64,000 bases of DNA, from contig NZ_SOAX01000007.1 in NCBI RefSeq assembly GCF_004364635.1, positions 177,996-241,995 on the forward strand. The letters run 5' to 3'. Each line of letters begins with the position of its first letter. Position 1 is the first letter of the stretch. The stretch comes from Halospina denitrificans. Its GTDB lineage: Bacteria > Pseudomonadota > Gammaproteobacteria > Pseudomonadales > Oleiphilaceae. The notes below the pieces were generated by a model, which searched no databases, was not told the origin of the DNA, and saw nothing but the letters and a program-made list of their open reading frames with translations. Shown in pieces: positions 31,229-40,626 of this stretch. A program made the position numbers and the translations under genes.

Positions 31229-32152
31229 CTACATGAAGTCTTTGGGGTCCTGGCGGTTTCCGTTCCTGACTACTTCAAAATGCACATGGGGACCCGTAGA
31301 ACGGCCGGTGGAGCCCATCACGGCAATCTGCTGGCCCTTTTCCACAATGTCTCCCTTGCTCACCAGAAGCTCCTTCGCGTGAGCATAGCGGGTCTGAAGT
31401 CCGTCGCCATGATCGATCTCGACGAAATACCCATAGCCACCCTTCTGCTTGGCTGCGGTCACAACGCCGGCGCCAACTGCGACAACATCCCCGCCATCAC
31501 GACCGGCCACGTCGACCCCTGTATGCCAGGCGCGTCGACCGGTAAAAGGGTCAGTACGGTAGCCATAGGGGGATGAAGTCCAGCCCCAACTCACTGGCCG
31601 ACCGTCCGGTTCCCTCTGGTTATTGATTTCACGATTGGCAATCAGCCGGTCAAGAAGGGCAAGCTGTTTTTCACGTGAGCGCAAGCGACTGTCCAGCGCG
31701 TCAATCTGATCCTCAAGATCCGCCAGGCTCTGGTTTTCACCGGAAAGCTCAGCTTCCGGCCCACCCATGGCGGGAGCTGCGTCGAAATTGAACTCCTGGT
31801 CGCCCATGTCTGCCGCCGCAACAAGATTCTGGCCAAGCGCATCAACGCGCAGCGCCCGCGCCTGAATTTCTCCAAGGCGCCGCGTCAAGGCATCGATCTC
31901 GTGCTCGGCGCGCTCTTCAACATTGGCAAGCCTTTCCCGGGTTTCCACAAGCCGGGTGCGCCAGCGGCTGACCAGATGGCTTTCGGTCTCGGCATCACCT
32001 TCAGCAACCTGCTGCAGGGCAAGCTGGTAACCACCCCAGGCAGCACCACCGACGGCACTGGCCAAAGCGATTACGACCGCCACTACCGCCTGTTTTCCCG
32101 GGACCAGCATCCTGGCCCTGCCGTGATGGCGTCCTACCAACAGAATATTCAT
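31229..32152 (-). CDS. M23 family metallopeptidase (MepM-like)
   Basis: Predicted envelope peptidoglycan endopeptidase of 307 residues. One N-terminal membrane anchor at about 22-42 is followed by a coiled coil (about 55-110 and 150-180) and a LytM domain at the C-terminus. The zinc ligands are visible in W-H-T-G-V-D and in H-V-H-F-E. Start at 32152 (M-N-I-L-L-V-G) is preferred over an in-frame extension that reaches 32248 without similarity. Its place before secA is conserved in Pseudomonas-type genomes. Whether it cleaves cross-links or only activates amidases is undecided. Confidence 0.93.
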   Translation of the reverse strand: MNILLVGRHHGRARMLVPGKQAVVAVVIALASAVGGAAWGGYQLALQQVAEGDAETESHLVSRWRTRLVETRERLANVEERAEHEIDALTRRLGEIQARALRVDALGQNLVAAADMGDQEFNFDAAPAMGGPEAELSGENQSLADLEDQIDALDSRLRSREKQLALLDRLIANREINNQREPDGRPVSWGWTSSPYGYRTDPFTGRRAWHTGVDVAGRDGGDVVAVGAGVVTAAKQKGGYGYFVEIDHGDGLQTRYAHAKELLVSKGDIVEKGQQIAVMGSTGRSTGPHVHFEVVRNGNRQDPKDFM

Positions 32153-32217
32153 AGACCCACCTGAATCCTTTGTTGCGCCTCTGTCATGATCGTCCGACGC
32201 ATTAGCCGTTTTTAATG

Positions 32218-32254
32218 GTCTATTGAGTATAGACACGTCCCACCCCATACTCTA
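32218..32254. promoter_or_regulatory. Overlapping divergent promoters with an inverted repeat
   Basis: On the plus strand TTGAGT (32223-32228) and CATACT (32246-32251) are 17 bases apart and would serve dciA. On the minus strand TAGAGT (32249-32254) and TATACT (32226-32231) are also 17 bases apart and would serve the M23 gene. An inverted repeat, GTCTAT (32218-32223) and ATAGAC (32229-32234) around TGAGT, covers the plus -35 and the minus -10. It could be an operator. Boxes are imperfect. Confidence 0.4.
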
Positions 32255-32312
32255 TTTAGTAATGTAACTGATCCTTTCAATTGCTAAAGCGCAGGCTGCG
32301 GGCCTTTTCAGA

Positions 32313-32756
32313 ATGTCGCGAGAGAACCACCCGACCAATCCGTTCCGGAACGCACCCAAAGGGCCGCTCGAGACCCTACTCAACCGGGCCGACCAACACC
32401 AGTGGCTTGAATCAATCGTAATGAGGGCTTTGCCGCCGACGCTGGCGGAATGCTGTCGGTTTGCCGGCTGCAAAAACGGCGAGATGACGCTACTCGTACC
32501 CGACAGCACGCGCGCAAGCCAAGTTCGGTTTCAGCAACGGGCGATGCTGCGGGCATTGAGGGAGGATGAACGTTTTTCTCAGGTCTGGCGCATTCGTATA
32601 CGGGTCCAGCCCTGGTTTTCACCGGCGCCGCGACGGTCGACACCACCGCCCCGACTTAGCGAGGACAATGCCCGCCTCCTCAGGGAAGAGGCCGAGCACA
32701 CTGAGGATGAGGCGCTGAGGGATGTACTGCTGAGGCTTTCCTCTCACACCCGGTAA
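32313..32756 (+). CDS. dciA: DciA family replicative helicase loader (DUF721)
   Basis: A 147-residue DUF721 protein. The N-terminal KH-like domain has the L-x-x-L-x-x-A-D-Q-H-Q-W pattern, an L-P-P-x-L-A-x-x-C-R-F-A stretch and L-x-V-x-V-D/P-S-x-x-A-x-x-x-R-F. The C-terminal part is polar and probably disordered until a short final helix. DciA is the ancestral loader of DnaB in bacteria that lack DnaC. It is convergent with lpxC, 9 bases from its stop, which is a widely conserved arrangement. Confidence 0.93.
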   Translation: MSRENHPTNPFRNAPKGPLETLLNRADQHQWLESIVMRALPPTLAECCRFAGCKNGEMTLLVPDSTRASQVRFQQRAMLRALREDERFSQVWRIRIRVQPWFSPAPRRSTPPPRLSEDNARLLREEAEHTEDEALRDVLLRLSSHTR

Positions 32757-32765
32757 CGCGGAATT

Positions 32766-33683
32766 TCAGCCCGTCGCTGCGAGCGAGGGCTTGAAGTAGG
32801 AAATCGGAGCCTTGGCCTCATCGTCAAAGGTCACCACTTCCCAGGCATCCTCTTCCGCAATCAACTTCCGCAACAGCTTGTTGTTGAGATCGTGGCCCGA
32901 CTTGAAGCCACGGAACTCGCCGATAAGGCTCGAGCCCATCAGATACAGATCCCCGATGGCGTCCAGCATCTTATGGCGTACAAACTCATCATCGTAACGC
33001 AGCCCGTCCTCGTTCAGGATCCGGTAGTCGTCTACGACGATAGCATTATCAACACTGCCGCCCAGCGCCAGATTCATCGAGCGCAGGGCTTCAATATCGC
33101 GCATGAAACCAAAAGTCCGCGCGCGGCTCACTTCCTTGACGAACGAAGTGCTCGAAAAATCCACGGTGGCATTCTGTGAACGCCCATCAAAGACCGGATG
33201 ATTGAACTCGATCGTAAAACTCACCTTGAAGCCTTCGAACGGCGTGAAGGTTGCCCACTTACCTTCCTCCTCGACGGTCACTTCCCGCTTGATACGGGTA
33301 AAGCGCTTGGCCGCTTCCTGCTCCGCAATACCCGCGGACTGCAGCAGAAAGACAAAGGGGCCGGCACTGCCATCCATAATGGGGACTTCAGCCGCACTGA
33401 GCTCAACGTAGCAGTTATCCAGCCCCAACCCGGCCATCGCGGACATCAGGTGCTCCACCGTGGCCACCCGGACCCCATCCTTGACCAGTGTGGTGGAGAG
33501 CATGGTCTCGCCCACGTATTCCGCCTTGGCCTCTACTTCCACCACCGGGTCCAGATCCACCCGTCGGAAAACGATGCCGGTATTCACCGGTGCCGGTTTG
33601 AGTGTCAGGAATACCTTTTCACCGGAGTGAAGCCCCACACCGGTGGCCCGAATGGTATTTTTCAAGGTGCGCTGTCTAATCAT
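32766..33683 (-). CDS. lpxC: UDP-3-O-acyl-N-acetylglucosamine deacetylase
   Basis: Zinc deacetylase for the committed step of lipid A synthesis. The 305-residue protein equals E. coli LpxC in length. Zinc ligands H78, H237 and D241 and the catalytic E77 and H264 are all present (T-V-E-H-L-M, H-K-M-L-D and S-G-H-D-L-N-N). It closes the dcw cluster, 157 bases after ftsZ, probably with its own promoter. Confidence 0.98.
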   Translation of the reverse strand: MIRQRTLKNTIRATGVGLHSGEKVFLTLKPAPVNTGIVFRRVDLDPVVEVEAKAEYVGETMLSTTLVKDGVRVATVEHLMSAMAGLGLDNCYVELSAAEVPIMDGSAGPFVFLLQSAGIAEQEAAKRFTRIKREVTVEEEGKWATFTPFEGFKVSFTIEFNHPVFDGRSQNATVDFSSTSFVKEVSRARTFGFMRDIEALRSMNLALGGSVDNAIVVDDYRILNEDGLRYDDEFVRHKMLDAIGDLYLMGSSLIGEFRGFKSGHDLNNKLLRKLIAEEDAWEVVTFDDEAKAPISYFKPSLAATG

Positions 33684-33798
33684 GGGTTCATCGTTCCGTC
33701 ATATTATCGCCGTACAATGCCGCCGGCAGTTTGCATGTACTGTATCAGATGCCGCCGCTGAGCGCCATTTGCACAGCCCACCGTAAACCGAAACATTG

Positions 33799-33818
33799 GC
33801 CTGAATGACAGGCTTTTT
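33799..33818 (+). terminator. Plus-strand intrinsic terminator between lpxC and ftsZ
   Basis: GCCTG, loop AATGA, CAGGC, then TTTTT followed by G, read on the plus strand. The adjacent genes are on the minus strand, where the T-run becomes an upstream A-run. The element therefore acts, if at all, on antisense RNA entering ftsZ from the lpxC side, for example read-through from dciA. Confidence 0.6.
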
Positions 33819-33840
33819 GTCCCGTTTTTGTAACAGTACG

Positions 33841-35004
33841 TCAGTCCGCCTGACGGCGCAGAAACGCCGGAATATCAAGGTAGTCCACATTGGCATCGGA
33901 CTCACCCTGGCTCTGCTGGTCCACGGCGGCATTGCCATTACTGGAGACAGCGCGGCGACGCAGCACGGCCGGACGGTCCAGCTGGTTATAGTCCGTCTTG
34001 CCATCCAGGTTCCGGGTATTGTCGACCACCTTTGTAGGGGCTTCCGCTTCTGCGTTCAACCCCGTTGCCACAACGGTCACCTTGAGTTCACTTTCCATCT
34101 CCGGGTCAATCACGGTACCCACGACGACCGTGGCGGATTCGGAGGCAAACTCCCGAACGATATCACCCACTTCGGTAAATTCGCCCAGGTTCAGGTCCAT
34201 GCCGGCGGTAATGTTCACCAGGATGCCGCGAGCGCCCTGCAGGTTGATGTCATCCAGCAGCGGACTGCGGATCGCACCCTCGGCCGCCTCGCGCGCCCTT
34301 TCTTCGCCGGTGGCGCGGGCTGTGCCCATCATGGCATTACCCATCTCGGACATGACCGTCTTAACGTCGGCAAAATCCACGTTGATCATGCCGTTACGCG
34401 TAATCAGGTCGGCAATGCCCTGGACCGCACCAAGAAGGACGTCATTGGCCGAAGCAAACGCATCCAGAAGACTGGTGTTCTTGCCCATCACGGTCAGCAG
34501 GCGTTCGTTGGGGATGGTGATGAGCGAATCAACACTCTCCTCAAGAGCCCGGAGACCGGCATCCGCCACCTTCATGCGCTTGCCGCCCTCAAAGCTGAAC
34601 GGCTTGGTGACGACGGCAACCGTCAGGATTCCCATTTCACGGGCAACCTCCGCAACGATGGGAGCCGCACCAGTGCCGGTACCACCGCCCATGCCGGCCG
34701 TAATAAAGACCATGTCGGCCCCCTTGAGCGCATCCGCGATGCGATCCCGGTCCTCCATGGCGGACTGGCGGCCGATCTCCGGATTGGCGCCGGCTCCAAG
34801 GCCTTTGGTGATGTTGCCACCAAGCTGGATCAGTGACTTGTTATCCAGATCCTTGAGGGCCTGGGCATCCGTGTTCGCACACAGGAATTCCACCCCCTCA
34901 ATGTCACTGGACAGCATGTGGCGCACGGCGTTACCACCACCGCCGCCAACACCGACCACTTTGATGACCGCGCTCTGCTCGACGTTGTCTACAAGTTCGA
35001 ACAT
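33841..35004 (-). CDS. ftsZ: Cell division GTPase FtsZ
   Basis: Tubulin homologue that forms the Z ring. The 387-residue protein has the GTP-binding G106-G-G-T-G-T-G112, the T7 loop segment N-V-D-F-A-D-V, and a C-terminal linker ending in the conserved peptide D-Y-L-D-I-P-A-F-L-R-R that binds FtsA and ZipA. AAGGAG precedes the ATG. It lies 66 bases after ftsA. Confidence 0.99.
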   Translation of the reverse strand: MFELVDNVEQSAVIKVVGVGGGGGNAVRHMLSSDIEGVEFLCANTDAQALKDLDNKSLIQLGGNITKGLGAGANPEIGRQSAMEDRDRIADALKGADMVFITAGMGGGTGTGAAPIVAEVAREMGILTVAVVTKPFSFEGGKRMKVADAGLRALEESVDSLITIPNERLLTVMGKNTSLLDAFASANDVLLGAVQGIADLITRNGMINVDFADVKTVMSEMGNAMMGTARATGEERAREAAEGAIRSPLLDDINLQGARGILVNITAGMDLNLGEFTEVGDIVREFASESATVVVGTVIDPEMESELKVTVVATGLNAEAEAPTKVVDNTRNLDGKTDYNQLDRPAVLRRRAVSSNGNAAVDQQSQGESDANVDYLDIPAFLRRQAD

Positions 35005-35070
35005 TTTCCCTTCTCCTTCGGTTTAGAGCGGCCCGCAGCCGCAATTTTCTCGTGTTGAGACACTCGTGTT

Positions 35071-36306
35071 TCAGAAATTCCCGGTGAACCAGTTCTTGAT
35101 TCGCGCCAGGAGCGTATTCTCGGAAGCCGGGCGGGACTCACGCCCCTGTCCCAGCTCAATCTGTTTGAAGCCATACATCAGCAGGCCCGCGCCAGTGGCG
35201 TAGACCGGGTTGCTGACCACATCACTCATACCCGTAATGCCGGTGGGTGAAGCGAGCCTGACCGGGGCATGGAAAATCTCCTCGGCCAGCTCAACGACCC
35301 CTTCCATCATCGACGAGCCTCCGGTGAGCACGATGCCCGCCGGAATGAGGTCCTCGAAGCCACTGCGGCGCAGTTCCGACTGCACCAGCGCGAAAAGCTC
35401 TTCATAGCGGGGCTCGACCACCTCCGCCAGGGCGGCACGGGACAGGTCCCGGGGGGCGCGATCACCCACGCCGGGCACCTTGATGGTCTCGTCGGCGCCC
35501 GCCAGCTGGGTCAGTGCGCAGGCATAACGGGTCTTGATCTCTTCGGCATTCTGGGTGGGGGTTCGCAGCGCCATGGCGATGTCATTGGTCACCTGGTCCC
35601 CCGCGATCGGGATGACAGCGGTATGCCGGATGGCACCGCCCGTGAAAATGGCGATATCCGTGGTGCCCCCGCCAATATCGACCATGCAGACACCGAGTTC
35701 CTTCTCATCGTCGGTGAGCACGGAATAGCTGGAGGCAAGCTGCTCGAGGATGATGTCATCCACCTCCAGCCCGCAGCGACGAACGCACTTGTCGATGTTC
35801 TGGACCGCATTCACGGCACAGGTCACCAGGTGCACCTTGGCCTCAAGACGAACACCCGACATGCCCAGGGGTTCCTTGATGCCCTCCTGGCTGTCGATTA
35901 CGAATTCCTGGGGCAGGATATGGAGAATCTTCTGGTCAGCAGGGATGGCCACGGCCTGGGCGGCATCAATGACCCGGTCCATATCCGCCTGGGTAACCTC
36001 CCGGTCACGGATCGCAACGATGCCGTGGGAGTTCATGCTGCGGATATGGCTTCCGGCGATGCCGGCGTAGACCGAATGAATACGACAGCCCGCCATGAGC
36101 TCCGCCTCTTCAACCGCACGCTGGATCGCCTGGACCGTGGTTTCGATATTGACGACCACACCCCGCTTCAGCCCCCGTGATGGATGGGAGCCGATGCCGG
36201 CCACCTCGATGGTGCCATCGGGGTTCTGCTTACCGACAAGGGCGACTATCTTCGACGTACCGATATCGAGCCCGACGATCATGTTCTCTGTGTCTGCCGC
36301 TGACAT
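35071..36306 (-). CDS. ftsA: Cell division protein FtsA
   Basis: Actin-like protein that anchors FtsZ to the membrane. The 411-residue protein has phosphate-binding D-I-G-T-S-K near the N-terminus, D-I-G-G-G-T-T-D in the middle, the adenosine motif L-T-G-G-S-S, and a C-terminal amphipathic helix L-L-A-R-I-K-N-W-F-T-G-N-F for membrane binding. ATG at 36306 is used; a TTG seven codons upstream overlaps the ftsQ stop. Confidence 0.98.
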   Translation of the reverse strand: MSAADTENMIVGLDIGTSKIVALVGKQNPDGTIEVAGIGSHPSRGLKRGVVVNIETTVQAIQRAVEEAELMAGCRIHSVYAGIAGSHIRSMNSHGIVAIRDREVTQADMDRVIDAAQAVAIPADQKILHILPQEFVIDSQEGIKEPLGMSGVRLEAKVHLVTCAVNAVQNIDKCVRRCGLEVDDIILEQLASSYSVLTDDEKELGVCMVDIGGGTTDIAIFTGGAIRHTAVIPIAGDQVTNDIAMALRTPTQNAEEIKTRYACALTQLAGADETIKVPGVGDRAPRDLSRAALAEVVEPRYEELFALVQSELRRSGFEDLIPAGIVLTGGSSMMEGVVELAEEIFHAPVRLASPTGITGMSDVVSNPVYATGAGLLMYGFKQIELGQGRESRPASENTLLARIKNWFTGNF

Positions 36307-36323
36307 TGACTGAACCCTGTTTT

Positions 36324-37157
36324 TCAAGAATCTCTCCAGCGCACGGCAACACCGTTGCCATAGCGCGCATCCACCCCGTTGATACTGGCGGCGATTGGCG
36401 CCAGCCGGGATTCGTAAACCGTCATGAACCGCTGGAACCGCTCATCCACCCGGTCGCGACCAAGCGAGACGCGTATTCCGTTATTCAACAGAAGCGTCCA
36501 GGCGCCACGGGCCTCCAGGCGCAGGGATTCAAGCCCGAGATCCAGGGACTCAAGGTCGCCGGAAAAGGCCCGCGCCCGCTCAAGCACTTCCCCGGCCTTT
36601 CCCTGAGGGCCATGCAGGCCGGGAAGTCCCTCCAGGGACCCCTGGGCGGGCGAAAAGACAACCCCCTCCTGACTGACCAGAGACTCGCCATTCCAGTGGG
36701 CTACCGGTTCATGCTCAAGCACGCTCACCGTCAAAGTCCCCGGCCACTCGCGCCCGACCGCTGCGCTGCGAACCCAGGGGAGCATCTCTATCCGCGCCTT
36801 GACCCGGGAGAGGTCCGTCGCGAAATAGCTGGCGCCAAACAGGGGCTCCAGGTGACCCTGCAGCGCTTCCGACGTCGTGTGTTGCGGGTTGTTCTCGACC
36901 CGAAGATCAGTGAAATCCCGATCCAGCATGCTGATGCCCTCGGCCAGAGCCCAGGGCATCACCCCGGCCACCGCTGCCACGACAACGCCCAGGCAGGCCT
37001 GGCGCCATGGAACCCGGGCCAGGCCTGCCCCGAGCATCCGGGATGCCAACGCCAGCGCGCTCGGCTCCGCCTGCCGTCGACTGGCGCCACGGGCCCGCCC
37101 ATTGGCAGTGCGTGTATCGCGCACTGAAGGCACGGGGATGAGGGGCAACCGCATCAT
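36324..37157 (-). CDS. ftsQ: Cell division protein FtsQ
   Basis: Single-pass bitopic divisome protein that recruits FtsB and FtsL. The 277 residues comprise a basic cytoplasmic tail (1-50), one membrane segment (about 52-73), a POTRA domain (R-V-E-N-N-P-Q-H ... L-P-W-V-R-S-A-A-V-x-R-x-W-P-G-T-L) and the FtsQ beta domain. Length equals that of E. coli FtsQ. It overlaps ddlB by 4 bases. Confidence 0.96.
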   Translation of the reverse strand: MMRLPLIPVPSVRDTRTANGRARGASRRQAEPSALALASRMLGAGLARVPWRQACLGVVVAAVAGVMPWALAEGISMLDRDFTDLRVENNPQHTTSEALQGHLEPLFGASYFATDLSRVKARIEMLPWVRSAAVGREWPGTLTVSVLEHEPVAHWNGESLVSQEGVVFSPAQGSLEGLPGLHGPQGKAGEVLERARAFSGDLESLDLGLESLRLEARGAWTLLLNNGIRVSLGRDRVDERFQRFMTVYESRLAPIAASINGVDARYGNGVAVRWRDS

Positions 37158-38113
37158 GACGCCACCTCCAGTGACTCGCGCAGTATCCGCACCGAAAGCT
37201 CCTGGAAGCCGATTCCCACGGCTTTGGCCGCCATCGGCACCAGGCTGTGATCGGTCATCCCCGGTATGGTGTTGACCTCCAGCAGCCAGAAATGGCCATC
37301 CGCGTCCTGCATGATGTCAACACGCCCCCAGTGGCGTGCATCCAGAACCCGGAACGCATCCAGCGACAATGCCTTGAGGTAGTCCTCCTCTTCGGATGAA
37401 AGCCCGCTCGGGAGCAGGTAATTCGTATCATCCGAGAGGTACTTGGCCTCGAAATCGTAAAACGTGTGTTCGGTGGACAGACCAATCACCGGGAGGGTGT
37501 CATCGCCCAGGACACTGACCGTGTATTCCCCGCCGGATACCCATTCCTCGACCAGCACCAGCGGATCGTGCTCGCAGGCCTTGTGATAGGCATCGCGCAG
37601 CTCAGCCTCATCGGCGACCTTGTAGATCCCGATACTGGAACCTTCCCGGGCCGGCTTGACGCCAAGCGGTGCCCGGAGTGATGCAATAATGGCCTCAGCC
37701 TGGGACGCATCGGTCATCATCCGGAACGCCGGCGTCGGCAGACCGGCGCCGGCAAACACGTACTTGGTGCGCAACTTGTCCATGGCCAGCGCCGAGGCCA
37801 GCACGCCGCTGCCCGTGTAGGGAATGCCCGCCTGGTCCAGGATCGCCTGAGCCGTGCCATCCTCGCCCCCGCGCCCATGCAGCGCGATAAAGCAACGGTC
37901 ATAACGGTTTTCGGCGGCAACGCGGAGCAGGTCCTTGCCCTGGACATCCACAGCCTCTGCATCAACACCCGCCTGCTGAAGCGCCTCGGCCACGGCCGCG
38001 CCGCTCTTCAGGGAAATGGGCCTTTCGGCGGAATCACCGCCCATCAGCACGGCAACGCGACCAAAGGCCCTGGCCTCGGAGGCATCAACCCGGTAATCGG
38101 CATCAGGATTCAT
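37154..38113 (-). CDS. ddlB: D-alanine-D-alanine ligase
   Basis: ATP-grasp enzyme that makes the D-Ala-D-Ala dipeptide for MurF. The 319-residue protein has [11 protein letters not shown] at the N-terminus, [21 protein letters not shown] and the metal motif E-V-N-T-I-P-G-M. Start at ATG 38113 has AGGAGGT 6 bases upstream and overlaps murC by 11 bases. Confidence 0.98.
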   Translation of the reverse strand: MNPDADYRVDASEARAFGRVAVLMGGDSAERPISLKSGAAVAEALQQAGVDAEAVDVQGKDLLRVAAENRYDRCFIALHGRGGEDGTAQAILDQAGIPYTGSGVLASALAMDKLRTKYVFAGAGLPTPAFRMMTDASQAEAIIASLRAPLGVKPAREGSSIGIYKVADEAELRDAYHKACEHDPLVLVEEWVSGGEYTVSVLGDDTLPVIGLSTEHTFYDFEAKYLSDDTNYLLPSGLSSEEEDYLKALSLDAFRVLDARHWGRVDIMQDADGHFWLLEVNTIPGMTDHSLVPMAAKAVGIGFQELSVRILRESLEVAS

Positions 38114-39554
38114 AACCACCTCCTGTCAGGCCATTGGCGGCCAGGCGCGCGGCCAGTCCGCCGATGTCTCCCGCTCCCTGAGTAATCAGTAGATCTCCGT
38201 CCTGGAGGATGTTCCCCAGCAGGGACTCAACCTTGGTTTGATCCTCGACAAACACCGGATCAAGCCTGCCCCTCTGCCTGATACTGCGGCACAGGCTCCG
38301 GCTGTCCGCCCCCGGGATCGGCTGCTCCCCGGCGGAATACACATCCAGCATCAGAAGTACGTCGACCTCCGACAGGACGGGCACAAAATCGTCGTACAGA
38401 TCGCTGGTGCGGCTGTACCGGTGCGGCTGATAGATCATGACAAGACGGCGGCCCGGCCAGGCATCACGAATGCCGTTAATCACCGCCTCCACCTCTCTCG
38501 GGTGGTGCCCGTAGTCATCGACCAGGGTTACCACCCCACCATTGACCGGATAATCGCCATAAACCTGGAAACGGCGACCAACGCCGGTAAATCCGCTCAG
38601 GGCCCTGACGATATCCTCGTCCTCGACGCCCTCATCCGTTGCCACCGCAATGGCAGCCAGGGCATTGAGCACGTTGTGTCGACCGGGCATGGCAAGCCGG
38701 ATCTCCAGTTCCTTGTGGCCTTCCGGGCGGGAGACACGGAAATGCGTGCTCATCCCGTCCGTGGTTACATCGTGACCCCGATAGTCGGCATCGGAACTGA
38801 ACCCGTAGGTAATCACCGCCCGGGAGATCGTCAACGCCACCTCCCGAACCCGTTCGTCGTCACAGCACATGATCGCCACCCCGTAGAACGGAAGGCTGTG
38901 CAGGAACTCGACGAACGTCTGCTTGAGTTTCTCGAAGTCACCGCCGTAGGTGTGCATGTGGTCCGCATCGATATTGGTGACCACGCTGACCACCGGTGTC
39001 AGATGCAGAAAAGACGCATCGCTTTCATCAGCTTCCGCGACCAGATAGCGGGATCCGCCCAGTTGGGCATTGGTTCCGGCACTGTTGAGCTTGCCGCCGA
39101 TCACGAAGGTCGGATCCAGCCCGGCCTCGCCAAGGATCGAGGCAATCAGGCTGGTTGTCGTTGTCTTGCCATGGGTACCGGCAACCGCAATACCATGGCG
39201 GTAGCGCATTATTTCCGCGAGCATTTCAGCCCGTGGGACCACGGGAATGCGGTTCTCCCGGGCAGCAGCCACCTCCGGGTTACTCTCGTCCACGGCACTG
39301 GATGTGACGACCACATCCGCGGCTTCGGCATTCTCGCGCCGGTGCCCTATGGCAACAGCAATCCCTAACGCCCTGAGATGCTCCGTGGTGGCGCTGTCGC
39401 GAATATCCGAGCCCACGACTTCATAGCCCTGGTTATACAGCACTTCCGCGATACCACTCATACCGGCGCCCCCGATACCGACGAAATGGATCCGTCGAAT
39501 CCGGCGCATCTCCGGGACTTCGTAAACCAGGGGCTTGTCGTTTCGCTCAGCCAT
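38103..39554 (-). CDS. murC: UDP-N-acetylmuramate--L-alanine ligase
   Basis: Adds L-Ala to UDP-MurNAc. The 483-residue Mur ligase has the N-terminal [11 protein letters not shown] nucleotide motif, the ATP loop G-T-H-G-K-T-T-T, and the conserved H-N-V-L-N-A and D-D-Y-G-H-H-P segments. The ATG at 39554 overlaps the murG stop by 8 bases. Confidence 0.98.
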   Translation of the reverse strand: MAERNDKPLVYEVPEMRRIRRIHFVGIGGAGMSGIAEVLYNQGYEVVGSDIRDSATTEHLRALGIAVAIGHRRENAEAADVVVTSSAVDESNPEVAAARENRIPVVPRAEMLAEIMRYRHGIAVAGTHGKTTTTSLIASILGEAGLDPTFVIGGKLNSAGTNAQLGGSRYLVAEADESDASFLHLTPVVSVVTNIDADHMHTYGGDFEKLKQTFVEFLHSLPFYGVAIMCCDDERVREVALTISRAVITYGFSSDADYRGHDVTTDGMSTHFRVSRPEGHKELEIRLAMPGRHNVLNALAAIAVATDEGVEDEDIVRALSGFTGVGRRFQVYGDYPVNGGVVTLVDDYGHHPREVEAVINGIRDAWPGRRLVMIYQPHRYSRTSDLYDDFVPVLSEVDVLLMLDVYSAGEQPIPGADSRSLCRSIRQRGRLDPVFVEDQTKVESLLGNILQDGDLLITQGAGDIGGLAARLAANGLTGGGYES

Positions 39555-40626
39555 GAGCAGCCTCCACACAATAATTCACAACCCGCTCCGTGGCGTCGGG
39601 AACCGCCAGCGAACGGGCGGCCTGCGCCATTTTCAGCAGCGCGCCCCGATCCTCATCCAACGCCTGGATCTGGGCCGCCAGACCTGCTGCCTCAAACTCC
39701 GGCTGGGGGATAAGCCTCGCCGCGCCGTTCTCACTCAAATGGCGGGCATTGGCGGTCTGATGGTCATCCACGGCGTAGGGGAACGGCACCAGGATGGCGC
39801 CAACCCCCACTACGCAGAGTTCCGCGAGCGTCAGCGCGCCCGCGCGACAGATCACAAGGTCCGCATTCCGGTAGGCCTGCGCCATATCCTCGATGAACGG
39901 CACCACCTCCGCCTCAACTCCCGCCGACCGGTAGGCCTCCCGGGTGGACTCAAGGTGATCACGACCGCATTGATGAGTGACCGACGGACGGTTGCTCCCC
40001 GGTAGCGCGGCGATCGCCACCGCAACACGTTCATTGATAACCCTGGCTCCCCGACTGCCACCGAGCACCAGTATCCGCATCCGCTGCTCCACGCCAATGC
40101 GCTGTGACGGGTCGGGGAGCTCCAAAAGATCCTGCCGGACGGGGTTGCCAGTGCAGCGGGTAACGGTCTCCGGTCCGAAAGCACCCGGGAAGGCTTCCAG
40201 CGTGATCTGTGCGAAGCGGGACAGCCAACGGTTGGTCATACCGGCAATGGCGTTCTGTTCATGAATAACCAGTGGCCTGCGCATCAACCAGGCCACGACC
40301 CCGCCCGGCCCGGAAACAAAGCCACCCATTCCAACAACGCAATCCGGCTGAACCCGACGCAGCACCTGCCAGGCCTGAAGAAGGGCCCGCGCCAGTCTCA
40401 GCGGAGCCAGGAACCGTGTCAGGCCTCCCTTACCCCGCAGACCCGATACCGCAATCAGCTCGAGCGGGATATCCGTCCCCCCAATCAGGTCAACTTCCAT
40501 CCCGCCACGGGAACCAAGCCAGCTCACTTCATGGCCCATCGACTGAAGCTGGCGCGCCGTGGCAAGGGCGGGGAAGACGTGCCCGCCGGTTCCGCCCGCC
40601 ATGATCATAAAGCGCTTACCCGCCAT
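39547..40626 (-). CDS. murG: Lipid II synthase MurG
   Basis: Peripheral membrane glycosyltransferase that adds GlcNAc to lipid I. The 359-residue protein has the donor and acceptor loop G-G-T-G-G-H at residues 11-16, the G-G-F-V-S-G-P-G-G region, the L-G-G-S-R-G-A-R loop and [10 protein letters not shown] for UDP-GlcNAc. The start at 40626 overlaps ftsW by 11 bases. Confidence 0.98.
   Translation of the reverse strand: MAGKRFMIMAGGTGGHVFPALATARQLQSMGHEVSWLGSRGGMEVDLIGGTDIPLELIAVSGLRGKGGLTRFLAPLRLARALLQAWQVLRRVQPDCVVGMGGFVSGPGGVVAWLMRRPLVIHEQNAIAGMTNRWLSRFAQITLEAFPGAFGPETVTRCTGNPVRQDLLELPDPSQRIGVEQRMRILVLGGSRGARVINERVAVAIAALPGSNRPSVTHQCGRDHLESTREAYRSAGVEAEVVPFIEDMAQAYRNADLVICRAGALTLAELCVVGVGAILVPFPYAVDDHQTANARHLSENGAARLIPQPEFEAAGLAAQIQALDEDRGALLKMAQAARSLAVPDATERVVNYCVEAAHG

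Noticed and set aside
33805..35026. Two long plus-strand frames over ftsZ
   Set aside because: Both mirror ftsZ codons. A plus-strand terminator lies just before them and no ribosome site supports translation.
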